From: Verrucomicrobiaceae bacterium
Lineage (GTDB): Bacteria; Verrucomicrobiota; Verrucomicrobiia; Verrucomicrobiales; Verrucomicrobiaceae
Direction of reading: 5' to 3'
Assembly (NCBI GenBank): GCA_947463285.1
Contig: CANHTV010000075.1
Coordinates: 1 to 11,548, forward strand
DNA length: 11,548 nucleotides
Shown here: one piece after another, positions 1-6,244 of the stretch
Position numbering within the stretch: the stretch's first letter is position 1
How the letters are laid out: each line of letters starts with the position of its first letter
Notes under the pieces: generated by a model
Databases searched by the model: none
Seen by the model: the letters and a program-made list of their open reading frames with translations, nothing else
What the model was told of the DNA's origin: nothing
Program-made: the position numbers and the translations under genes

Positions 1-422
1 CCTTCTACGGGCTGAGCTACGGTGGCAAATCAGCCATGCGCACGCCCGCGGTGCTCAAAGACTACTGCCTGAGCATTTGCAGCGGCGACTTCAATGAGTG
101 GGTGCGCAAGTGCGTCAGCAGCGATATGCCGATGAGCTACATCCACACACACGAATACGAAATTTGGGAGTGGAACATGGGCAGGACCTTCAACTACGCG
201 GAGATGGCCGCTCTCATCGCGCCGAGGCCTTTCATGGTCGAACGAGGCCACAACGACGGCGTCGGCACTGACGAATGGGTGAACTACGAGTTCGCCAAGG
301 TCCGCCGCCTCTACAACAAACTCCTCATCGGCGAACGCACCACCATCGAGCACTTCGACGGCCCGCACATGATCCATGGCGTAGGGACGTATGAGTTTCT
401 CAAAGCGAAGCTCGGACGATAA
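1..422 (+). CDS. Alpha/beta-hydrolase family protein (dienelactone hydrolase / acetylxylan esterase type), 3' part only
   Basis: The 5' end lies outside the window. The reading frame is open from base 3 and ends at TAA 420-422. The visible part starts with a nucleophile elbow, GLSYGG, whose serine codon is at 15-17. Further on come an HNDG segment (around 249-260), which probably carries the catalytic acid, and a DGPHMIHG segment near the C-terminus whose histidines (codons 366 and 375) can supply the catalytic base. This Ser-Asp-His order is that of alpha/beta hydrolases. The spacing and the 'APRPFMVERGHNDG' style resemble the large secreted hydrolases often labelled acetylxylan esterase or prolyl-oligopeptidase-like in Planctomycetes and Verrucomicrobia. 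The substrate cannot be told from this fragment. The gene converges on the next one with only 12 nt between stop codons. Confidence 0.75.
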   Translation, partial: FYGLSYGGKSAMRTPAVLKDYCLSICSGDFNEWVRKCVSSDMPMSYIHTHEYEIWEWNMGRTFNYAEMAALIAPRPFMVERGHNDGVGTDEWVNYEFAKVRRLYNKLLIGERTTIEHFDGPHMIHGVGTYEFLKAKLGR

Positions 423-435
423 ACGATCCGAGCTT
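408..435. terminator. Putative bidirectional terminator stem-loop between convergent genes
   Basis: A perfect 9-bp inverted repeat is visible. The left arm AAGCTCGGA is at 408-416, followed by a 10-nt loop, and the right arm TCCGAGCTT is at 427-435. A G-U pair could add one more step. The loop contains the stop codon of the esterase, and the right arm abuts the stop codon of the minus-strand gene. On the plus strand the stem is followed by only a short T run, so it is not a textbook rho-independent terminator. The position between two convergent genes still favours a shared termination role. Confidence 0.5.
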
Positions 436-2402
436 TAGCGGCCAATCGGAACCGCGCGTTGAGTTTCAGTCGGCACCTCAATGGACGATGAAGAGGGCGG
501 CGTGGCACGGACTGCTTTGGGAGCCGTAGGGACAGAATACCAGTTAAGCTGTGGCACGCCTTTCAGCTCAACCCAGGCCTGATTGCCGAGCTTGGTCCAC
601 TCCAGTTCAACGATGGCATAGACCTGCGCGCCCCAAGGGATCTTGTCACGCAAGTCGCGTCCCATGGTGGAATCCTTCTCCACAAAGACGGTGGCCATGA
701 AGGGATTCGGCGGTGCCGGACTGATGCGAAAAGCTTCTTTTCCAGCAGAGTTCGGCACCTTGTCTTCAAAGTAGTGAGTGCGAGTGATTCCCACATGAAA
801 GCGCGCCGTTCCTTCCTGGTAGGTCAGCAAAAACTTCTCCAGCAGGCGGTCCTTGAATTCCACGAAACTAAGCCAATCGACCTTGAAGGAACCGCCGACA
901 TCCTCAAGCATCACAGGCACGGGAAACTCCCAAGTCTTGCTTTCGACACCAAAGATCGCATGGGCTCCGCCGCCGATCTGAGGTTTTGGATGGTAGGTCA
1001 CGAGACCAATGGCATCAATGAGGATAGGGCCATCCGCGTTGACACTGTAGTAGCGCTCCATGATCGGTTTCATGGCATCAGCAGCGAGCGTGTAACTCAG
1101 ACGCTCGGCCATGTTTTGAGCTCCCAGAAATTTCTTCAAGGCCTCTGCCGCAGGTTCCGCTTCAAGTGGCACTTCAACATGGACCGCTTTGGTTTCCAAT
1201 GTGCCTGTGGTTGCGACGTTGGCTGTCGCTGCATTGGGCTTGGCGGGAACTGTGCCAGCAGGCGCTGGCACTTCTACCATGATCGAGTCAGTCGGTTGCT
1301 TTGGCTCCACTACCGGGATGGGTTTAGCAGGCAGGTCCGTCTTCTCCTCCATGGCCTTGGCCACAGCTTCGTCAGTCACACGCTCGGCTTTGGGGGGCTG
1401 CTCCGTTGGCTCTTCCCTGGGCACAGGATCTGTCTTCGCTGTGATACTTAGACCGGATGGCTCTCCACTTTTCACGGGAAGAGAGGGAGCGGATTCCTGA
1501 ACCATTTCAGAAGACGAGGTAAACTTCGCGACGAGCACTTGAAGGGGTTCACGAAACAGCCAACCGACGATCGCGAGCGCACCGACAAGAAGTAGCGAAG
1601 CAAGCCCAATCATGAAAATGTTGGAGGCTCGTTTGGGCTTATTGAGGGGGAGAGACCGAGTCGCAGAGAAGTTCGGTGGCACGAAACTGTCTGAGGGAGG
1701 CCGCATTTCTGAATTCGACGGCGCATTGGCCTCCAATGAGGCCGTGGACGAGGTCGGTTGCAACGGAATCGAGGGCAATGCCCGAGCGAGCAAGCCACCG
1801 CCGAACCCATCATTTGCTGACGTGTTGACCGACAATGCTGGTGCCCCAGAAATGAGGGTGCTCTGACCTGGTGCAGTTCCCGGGCGATGTTGATTGGAGG
1901 CGTCAGGAAAAGCCGTTTGCGGCGCACCATTCCAAGCAACGGCTCCGGGCATCCCACCAGTCAGGGGCCTTTGCCCGTCCTGGCGTGCTGGTGGTAAAAA
2001 ACCGCCCGGCGAGTGCTGAGCAGAAGGAGCAACGGCCTCAAGCATTGTCTGTCCAAATCCGGGTGGCTGCTGCCAAATAGGCTGGCTGAGTGCAGGTTGC
2101 ATCCCGCCCATAGGAACTCCACCACCGAGCACTCCCGTGGTGTGTTGCTGGATGTTGGGAAGTGGCATCACCGCCCCTTGAGGGCTGGCTGGCGGCATAC
2201 TGCCGAGCATCTGAGAGGGTTGCTGAATCGGAGCAGGAGCAGCCATCGGATTCATCCCAAAAACTAGTGCTGGGGAAGCCGATGGTGACGTCACCGTCGT
2301 GCCGCACATGGGACAAGGCCCGCTGACACCTGCCAGATGGGAAGGCACCGTGAGCATATGCTGACATGCGCTACACTGAAACTGAATGACATCTGGATTC
2401 AT
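435..2402 (-). CDS. Zinc-ribbon, Pro/Gln-rich, single-pass membrane protein of unknown function
   Basis: 655 aa from ATG (2402-2400). Residues 10-13 and 30-33 form two CxxC pairs (CSAC and CPMC), a short N-terminal zinc ribbon of the MJ0042/finger-like kind common in Planctomycetes and Verrucomicrobia. Residues ~45-250 are low complexity, rich in Pro, Gln, Gly, Met and Ala. A basic stretch (KPKR, ~255-258) precedes one hydrophobic helix at ~260-283. A second disordered Pro/Glu/Lys-rich linker spans ~300-410. A folded C-terminal domain follows at ~415-625, rich in aromatics and beta-type segments, with a charged helix EFKDRLLEKFLLTY near 515. The basic flank before the helix suggests that the zinc ribbon is cytoplasmic and the C-terminal domain is outside. 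I do not recognise the C-terminal domain and assign no function. No clear ribosome binding site precedes the start. Confidence 0.85.
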   Translation of the reverse strand: MNPDVIQFQCSACQHMLTVPSHLAGVSGPCPMCGTTVTSPSASPALVFGMNPMAAPAPIQQPSQMLGSMPPASPQGAVMPLPNIQQHTTGVLGGGVPMGGMQPALSQPIWQQPPGFGQTMLEAVAPSAQHSPGGFLPPARQDGQRPLTGGMPGAVAWNGAPQTAFPDASNQHRPGTAPGQSTLISGAPALSVNTSANDGFGGGLLARALPSIPLQPTSSTASLEANAPSNSEMRPPSDSFVPPNFSATRSLPLNKPKRASNIFMIGLASLLLVGALAIVGWLFREPLQVLVAKFTSSSEMVQESAPSLPVKSGEPSGLSITAKTDPVPREEPTEQPPKAERVTDEAVAKAMEEKTDLPAKPIPVVEPKQPTDSIMVEVPAPAGTVPAKPNAATANVATTGTLETKAVHVEVPLEAEPAAEALKKFLGAQNMAERLSYTLAADAMKPIMERYYSVNADGPILIDAIGLVTYHPKPQIGGGAHAIFGVESKTWEFPVPVMLEDVGGSFKVDWLSFVEFKDRLLEKFLLTYQEGTARFHVGITRTHYFEDKVPNSAGKEAFRISPAPPNPFMATVFVEKDSTMGRDLRDKIPWGAQVYAIVELEWTKLGNQAWVELKGVPQLNWYSVPTAPKAVRATPPSSSSIEVPTETQRAVPIGR

Positions 2403-2664
2403 GTTTTGACTCGACAGGCGAAGATTCCTAACAACTCCGTAGTTTCACCCCAATTGTGAGTTTCGACAAGCGCGGCTTTAAAGGAATTCCTAAAAATCAG
2501 TATTTTCTGTAAATTTCAGATACATTCTGAGCGACTTTGCCGCCGAGTTAGCACTGCAATGCGATGGATCTGAGTCCAATCCGCCCGCCTTCAAAGCTGG
2601 AGGGCCTTTCACGTCTGTATAGGCAGAGCCTAGAATTGGCTGCTTACTCTCGGAGGTTTGGCAT
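2403..2664. other. Intergenic region, likely promoter of the zinc-ribbon gene
   Basis: About 260 nt without a convincing ORF. It is AT-rich at 2470-2530. It contains the 10-bp palindrome AGGAATTCCT (2482-2491), and the octamer ATTCCTAA occurs twice (2425-2432 and 2486-2493). The promoter of the minus-strand gene starting at 2402 should lie here, but I could not pick a credible -35/-10 pair. The 3' end of the Roadblock-like gene adjoins at 2665, with no strong terminator stem visible. Confidence 0.3.
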
Positions 2665-3135
2665 TCACAAAAGACGACTCACCTGCCTTTTATGATGCGC
2701 TGAGTCTAGGTCATCAGCTTCGGTATCTTCCGAGAGAGATACCGTCTGCCCCCCATCCGCGGGTGATGGATTTAAAACAGCATCAATCAGCAGCTGGCTG
2801 TCTTCGAGAAATGTCTGCGCCGTGCGGCGGAGAAAGTCGCCCTCCTCTGCCCTAGTATGCAGAAGGATCAGCACGGAGTCCCCACGATACACCACGAGGA
2901 CATGACAGGTATCATAGCCAAACCAGAAAGTCTGAACCAGACGATCTCCGCCACTTCCGAAATGATCACGAGCGTCATGCACGGTCTCCAGAAGTTTTTC
3001 AGCACGGAAAGTTTCGTAAGGCAGCAAGTTTAAGAGTACCTGCCGACGCCAGCCGAGTAGGATGCCATTGACGGCACCGCCATTTTTCAGACGCTCTAGA
3101 GATGAACGAAGAGAGGGTGTGATGAGAGCGGCCAT
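2665..3135 (-). CDS. Roadblock/LC7-like domain protein (tentative)
   Basis: 156 aa from ATG (3135-3133). This is one of the very few genes here with a good ribosome binding site: AGGAGC on the minus strand (3149-3144), 8 nt before the ATG. Residues ~8-120 follow the Roadblock/LC7 pattern: an initial helix (SLRSSLERLKN), a GAVNGILLGW strand, a helix (FRAEKLLETVHDARDHF), then two strands around QTFWFGY and CHVLVVYRGDSVLILLHT, and a last helix to ~120. The final ~35 residues are acidic and probably disordered. Bacterial Roadblock proteins such as MglB dimerise and regulate Ras-like GTPases, but no GTPase lies nearby. It follows the 116-aa gene after 3 nt, so the two are almost certainly co-transcribed and may be partners. 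The family call rests on fold-pattern reading only. Confidence 0.5.
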   Translation of the reverse strand: MAALITPSLRSSLERLKNGGAVNGILLGWRRQVLLNLLPYETFRAEKLLETVHDARDHFGSGGDRLVQTFWFGYDTCHVLVVYRGDSVLILLHTRAEEGDFLRRTAQTFLEDSQLLIDAVLNPSPADGGQTVSLSEDTEADDLDSAHHKRQVSRLL

Positions 3136-3138
3136 GGA

Positions 3139-3489
3139 TCAAAGCTCCTGAGTGGTGACTTTCGTGAGCATTTCGTAAAGCAGCATTTTTTTGGGAACCA
3201 AGGCACCTGCCCCAGGATCATTGGGCCCGGTGCCTTCTCCAAAGTAGGCATAGCTCACGGTCAAGTCGTCTTCCTGAGCGGTGCCGGTCCAAGCGTCACC
3301 GAGATCGAGCGCCTGTCCGATTTTGGCTCCAAAATGCCGCAGCCCCTGAAAATCAGCAGCAAAGGCATCGACCAATTCCTGGCCGGCCGAACTCTCGACG
3401 ACTCCTTCATGAAGGGTGAAAAAAGTCAGTGGCGTGGGTGAATGAGTGCTCACGCCGAGTGTGATCTCAAAAAGCCGCGAGCGAAGCAA
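3139..3489 (-). CDS. Conserved-looking hypothetical protein, 116 aa
   Basis: Not recognised. The frame opens at TTG (3489-3487), directly after an in-frame stop, so it cannot extend further upstream. A GTG at codon 13 is the alternative start. The only GAGG lies 1 nt before the TTG, which is too close for normal use, so the start is uncertain. The early segment LFEITLGV looks like a beta strand. The rest is alpha/beta with an acidic bias and a Gly/Pro loop (GEGTGPNDPGAG) near the C-terminus; no signal peptide or membrane helix is seen. It lies 36 nt after the PQQ-propeller gene and 3 nt before the Roadblock-like gene. The tight spacing suggests a functional link with the Roadblock-like protein. 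Confidence 0.65.
   Translation of the reverse strand: MLRSRLFEITLGVSTHSPTPLTFFTLHEGVVESSAGQELVDAFAADFQGLRHFGAKIGQALDLGDAWTGTAQEDDLTVSYAYFGEGTGPNDPGAGALVPKKMLLYEMLTKVTTQEL
3144..3149 (-). promoter_or_regulatory. Strong Shine-Dalgarno site of the Roadblock-like gene
   Basis: The minus strand reads AGGAGC 8 nt upstream of the ATG at 3135. It lies inside the last codons of the upstream 116-aa gene. It fixes the start and stands out because most other starts in this window have no recognisable site. Confidence 0.7.
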
Positions 3490-3525
3490 GCCTCAAAACA
3501 CAAAAGGTAGAAAAACCTTCCTGAC

Positions 3526-4791
3526 TCAGGGCTCAATACACCACAGAGCCTTGTGAGTGCGGATCAGCAACTGCCCCTCATGGGGCACGAGGCTGGAGTT
3601 CGTCGTTTCACCGACGTCAGCCTGTGAGATGACCTCAAACTTCTCTGGGTTAGCTTTAAAGACGACCGTATCGCCAGCCTGACTCAGCGTGTAAACAAGA
3701 TCACCCGCCAGGATGAATGAGCCCCAGGATTTTCCGGCACCGGGCAGGCGCTCTTTCCACTTGGTTTGTCCCGTGGCGATGTCCAGACAACAAACGATGC
3801 CACCGGAATCATGGTAGTAATAGTAGCCCTCTTTGATGATGCCAGTGCCGATGCCGCCATTGTGCCGGACCTCCTGCCAGAGCCGATGCGACGCAGTGAC
3901 ATCACCCGCACCACCCGTTTTCACCGCGATGGAGTTGCCATAATATCCACCCATCGCCACGACGGTGTTTTCATGAACCATGGGCGAGGTGTACACCAAG
4001 GGATTCAGACCCGTGCTGCTCCATAAAACCTTGCCCGTGAGCGGATCGAAAGCTTTGAGTTCCAGCGGAAAACTCATCACCAACTCCTCACGCCCGCCTG
4101 ACTTAATCAGAATCGGCGTGCTGAAAGAGCCGATGATGCCCAGCCCCTGACCTTTAAAGCCATCTGTGCGCTCACTTGGCTGCCAGTCTGGTTCCTGCCA
4201 TGTCCAAACTGTTTCCCCTGTGGTCTTATTCAGAGCCGTCAGGAAAGCGCCTTTGCCAGGACCATGGTAATGGAAACAAAGGTCCCCATGCAGGACCGGG
4301 GAGGTCGAGTTTCCCCATTCGTGGTCAATGGCTCCGAAGTCGCGCTTCCATAACTGCTTGCCCTGCAAATCATAAGCCCGCACACCAGCGGACCCGAAAC
4401 TAGCCACCACCATTTTCCCATCTGATACCGGGGAAGCCGAGCAGTAGTGATTGGTTCGATGCGTCTTCTCCTGCTTGTCATACACCAGGCCCTTTTTCCA
4501 AAGCAACCGGCCCTCTTTGAGACTGAAACAATAGAGTCCACGCCAGTGAGTTTCAGTCTCGGCTTGCGTCACGAAAACACGATCCGCCACCACAATAGGC
4601 GTGGAGTTTCCCGGCTCTGGGAGATCGACGCGCCAACACACCTTTTTATCCTTGGCCCAAGTTTGGGGCAAAGCAGCCCCACCCGAGTAATGTCCAGAAC
4701 CAGCCAGATCCCCACGCCAGGAATGCCACTCAGCCAAGGCCAACGAAGCTAACCCATTGAAACAAGCAGCCAGGAGAAAAAACGTTTTCAT
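3526..4791 (-). CDS. Secreted PQQ-like beta-propeller repeat protein
   Basis: 421 aa from ATG (4791-4789). A TTG 45 nt upstream would bury the signal peptide, so the ATG is preferred. Residues 1-20 (MKTFFLLAACFNGLASLALA) are a Sec signal peptide with an ALA cleavage site. The mature protein starts WHSWRGDLAGSGHYSG and carries repeated propeller-blade motifs of the form G-x-x-x-W: GRLLWKK, GKQLWKR, GETVWTW, GKVLWSS and GQTKWKE. This matches the PQQ-like/BamB-type eight-bladed propeller, and such proteins are abundant in Planctomycetes and Verrucomicrobia. These proteins usually bind no PQQ and act as extracytoplasmic scaffolds or binding proteins; BamB itself is an outer-membrane assembly lipoprotein. 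There is no lipobox cysteine here, so BamB identity is not claimed. It probably heads the run leading to the 116-aa and Roadblock-like genes. Confidence 0.85.
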   Translation of the reverse strand: MKTFFLLAACFNGLASLALAEWHSWRGDLAGSGHYSGGAALPQTWAKDKKVCWRVDLPEPGNSTPIVVADRVFVTQAETETHWRGLYCFSLKEGRLLWKKGLVYDKQEKTHRTNHYCSASPVSDGKMVVASFGSAGVRAYDLQGKQLWKRDFGAIDHEWGNSTSPVLHGDLCFHYHGPGKGAFLTALNKTTGETVWTWQEPDWQPSERTDGFKGQGLGIIGSFSTPILIKSGGREELVMSFPLELKAFDPLTGKVLWSSTGLNPLVYTSPMVHENTVVAMGGYYGNSIAVKTGGAGDVTASHRLWQEVRHNGGIGTGIIKEGYYYYHDSGGIVCCLDIATGQTKWKERLPGAGKSWGSFILAGDLVYTLSQAGDTVVFKANPEKFEVISQADVGETTNSSLVPHEGQLLIRTHKALWCIEP

Positions 4792-4882
4792 GCGCCACTG
4801 AGTACGCAATGCCTGCTGCCTCTTTTCCACAAACAAACCGTCGGCATCGAATCACCGCTATAAGTCGCAAAACCCATTCAGA

Positions 4883-5245
4883 TTACTGAATGCCCGCACG
4901 ACCAGCCTGAGGTGCTGCACCTTGGATCTTATTCTGCTCATTGAGCCGATACCAATCCTCTGCGGACATCGTCTGGGCCTGCATGCGGTCTTTGTATGTC
5001 ACCATGGCCACAAAACATCCTACGTCGATAACCAGGATCACCATCGCAATGAGGATCCCCCATTTCTTTAAGCTCTCGTCGATGACCTTGTTTTTATTGA
5101 CCGAGAACTGCTCTGCTTTTGAAAACGTAGACTGATACAGACGACGCCACTGCCGAGGCTCACGCGAGATACTGAAAGCCCACACGAATAGGGCCGTCAG
5201 CACAATGCAGGCGATCTGGTAGTGAAGTGGAAATCGTTCATCCAT
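4883..5245 (-). CDS. Small two-helix inner-membrane protein, unknown function
   Basis: 120 aa from ATG (5245-5243). Two hydrophobic helices are clear, at ~9-27 (starting YQIACIVLTALFVW) and ~62-84 (starting GILIAMVILVIDVG). Between them is a basic, helical segment (REPRQWRRLYQ...KNKVIDESLKKW), which by the positive-inside rule lies in the cytoplasm. The short C-terminal tail, rich in Gln and Ala, would then be outside. I recognise no family. It lies 91 nt upstream of the PQQ-propeller gene on the same strand, so co-transcription is possible but not shown. Only a weak GAG precedes the start. Confidence 0.7.
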   Translation of the reverse strand: MDERFPLHYQIACIVLTALFVWAFSISREPRQWRRLYQSTFSKAEQFSVNKNKVIDESLKKWGILIAMVILVIDVGCFVAMVTYKDRMQAQTMSAEDWYRLNEQNKIQGAAPQAGRAGIQ

Positions 5246-5297
5246 AAGCTAAAAACTCGGCAGGAATAATACGTCTTAAAACGCGCTGCCTTGTATG

Positions 5298-5314
5298 GCA
5301 ATAACGATTGTTGC
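5298..5314. repeat. Near-perfect palindrome in a divergent intergenic region
   Basis: The 17-nt sequence GCAATAACGATTGTTGC has seven paired positions on each side, one of them a T/G mismatch, around a 3-nt centre. It lies ~53 nt upstream of the 120-aa membrane-protein gene, in the ~180-nt space facing the M48 remnant. The size and position would suit an operator for a dimeric regulator, but no regulator gene is nearby. Confidence 0.3.
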
Positions 5315-5429
5315 AAAGCCTAAAGAATAAACTGAGGCAATATGATTCTGGTGACTGAAAAAACAACACCCTGAGTTCCTATCCCCTGACCATCTGATTT
5401 ACCCTTCACGTCCCTGATGAAAACTCAAT

Positions 5430-5885
5430 TTGACACCAAAAACTAAGTTGCACCCGGAACTGGATTCATTCCATGCTCGGTTGGTGCCTGCTTCTGATTA
5501 TCGGCCCGCTGATGATCGTCGCAACCACCATCGCACGCATGATGAACCGGAGCTTTTCATTGTGGAGGACAATCAACAAAATGCTTTTGCCATCAAGCAT
5601 GGCTCCAAGAGCTATGTGGTGCTGATTGATGACACTGTCTTTGGTGCCATGGCCACCGGAAATGCAGGGGCACTGCATTTCATCATCGCCCATGAACTGG
5701 CACATCATGCCCTGGGCCACAAAGGCGCACTAAGCTCACCGATCACTGATTATTACAGCCGCTTTCCAGACAAGATGAGTTTTCCTGTGACGCCGTCGCA
5801 CATGCGATCATTGGAGATACGCAGGCAGCTCGTGAGGCAGCTGAAAACCGCTACTCTAAGCGACCCGACAAAGCAGCAGCGATGA
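5430..5885 (+). pseudogene. M48-family zinc metallopeptidase, frameshifted remnant
   Basis: The open frame (151 aa) contains NAFA (5580-5591), then HELAHHALGH with the HExxH zinc site at 5691-5705. M48 enzymes need a third ligand in an ExxxD motif, which is absent from this frame. In the +2 frame, bases 5774-5791 read DEFSCD, giving EFSCD, followed by AVAHAIIGDTQAAREA to ~5842. Supplying one missing base near 5766 would join YYSRF to SRQDEFSCD, so a 1-nt deletion is the simplest reading. At the 5' side the open-frame protein looks non-native (DDRRNHHRTHDEP). A third frame from ATG 5473 instead gives a membrane helix (MLGWCLLLIIGPLMIVATTI) with GC-rich third positions, as expected for the N-terminal helix of such peptidases. 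The homology stops near 5842, where the neighbour's remnant begins. Alternatives are a sequencing error or programmed shifting. Confidence 0.65.
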
Positions 5886-6129
5886 GGATGAGCAAAACCG
5901 CCACCAGTTCATCCCTGTCACTCTGCAACCAACTGTTCCGCGTCATGCGACGAGGCAGATGATGGTGAATGGTGTTTGGCCGGCCAATCCATTGACCGAT
6001 GAGCGGTCTGTGCTCGCGGATGTAGGCATCCTCGATCCAGTGAATGAGTCCGGCTGTAAGATCCTCAGCAAGGATGATGCCTGCTGACCGAAAGGTGATG
6101 GTCATGATGTCGTTCATGACGCCGCCCAC
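5851..6129 (-). pseudogene. Truncated CarF/TMEM189-like lipid (plasmanylethanolamine) desaturase fragment
   Basis: 92 codons from GTG (6129-6127), with ATG at 6117 as an alternative start; a stop codon lies just upstream. Residues 21-36 (AEDLTAGLIHWIEDAY) and 51-65 (PNTIHHHLPRRMTRN) match the first histidine regions of the CarF/Kua/TMEM189 lipid desaturase domain. That family makes the vinyl-ether bond of plasmalogens. A hydrophobic helix follows (VAVLLILIAAAL, 76-87), and the frame then stops at 5853-5851. Family members are roughly 180-280 aa with further conserved histidines and helices after this point, so about half is missing. The lost part would lie where the M48 remnant now sits on the opposite strand. 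As read, it cannot form the full di-metal site. The family call is strong; non-function is inference. Confidence 0.65.
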
Positions 6130-6140
6130 TTGCTCACAAA

Positions 6141-6153
6141 CATCCCGGGGATG
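6141..6153. repeat. 13-nt perfect palindrome upstream of the CarF-like fragment and queE
   Basis: CATCCCGGGGATG is self-complementary around its central G (6-bp arms). It begins 11 nt upstream of the GTG of the minus-strand CarF-like fragment and ~90 nt upstream of queE. It could be a binding site for a dimeric regulator. There is no direct support for this. Confidence 0.3.
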
Positions 6154-6159
6154 ATATTG

Positions 6160-6197
6160 ATAGTCCCGATATTCAAATCGAGTGGCTCAATAGTCCC
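6160..6197 (+). repeat. Direct repeat ATAGTCCC x2, 30-bp period, upstream of queE
   Basis: ATAGTCCC occurs at 6160-6167 and again at 6190-6197, exactly 30 bp apart (about three helical turns). The second copy ends ~47 nt before the queE ATG. Such phasing is compatible with a regulator binding one face of the helix, but an 8-mer repeated twice may also be chance. No preQ1 riboswitch pattern was found in this leader. Confidence 0.3.
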
Positions 6198-6244
6198 AAC
6201 AGGAACTCATTCGTCATTTGAGATTCCTTGGTTATCATCAGGCC

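Noticed and set aside
774..1451. 225-codon plus-strand open frame
   Set aside because: It lies wholly antisense to the 655-aa zinc-ribbon gene and its product is rich in Cys, His and Arg without domain logic. The opposite strand has clear protein architecture.
1980..2400. Repeat-rich appearance of the Pro/Gln/Gly coding segment
   Set aside because: It is compositional bias of a disordered protein linker, not a tandem DNA repeat with a fixed unit.
3504..3519. AAGGT/ACCTT hairpin between the PQQ-propeller gene and the 116-aa gene
   Set aside because: The stem is only 5 bp and AT-rich with a short T run. It is too weak to call a terminator and would break a likely operon.
5889..6090. Plus-strand open stretch reading EDEQNRHQFIPVTLQP, downstream of the M48 remnant
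   Set aside because: It looks protein-like but has no start codon and no family resemblance. The opposite strand carries the clear CarF-like histidine motifs, so it is treated as a shadow.
6154..6244. preQ1 riboswitch upstream of queE
   Set aside because: The leader was read for the short preQ1-I hairpin with an A-rich tail and nothing fitting was seen.
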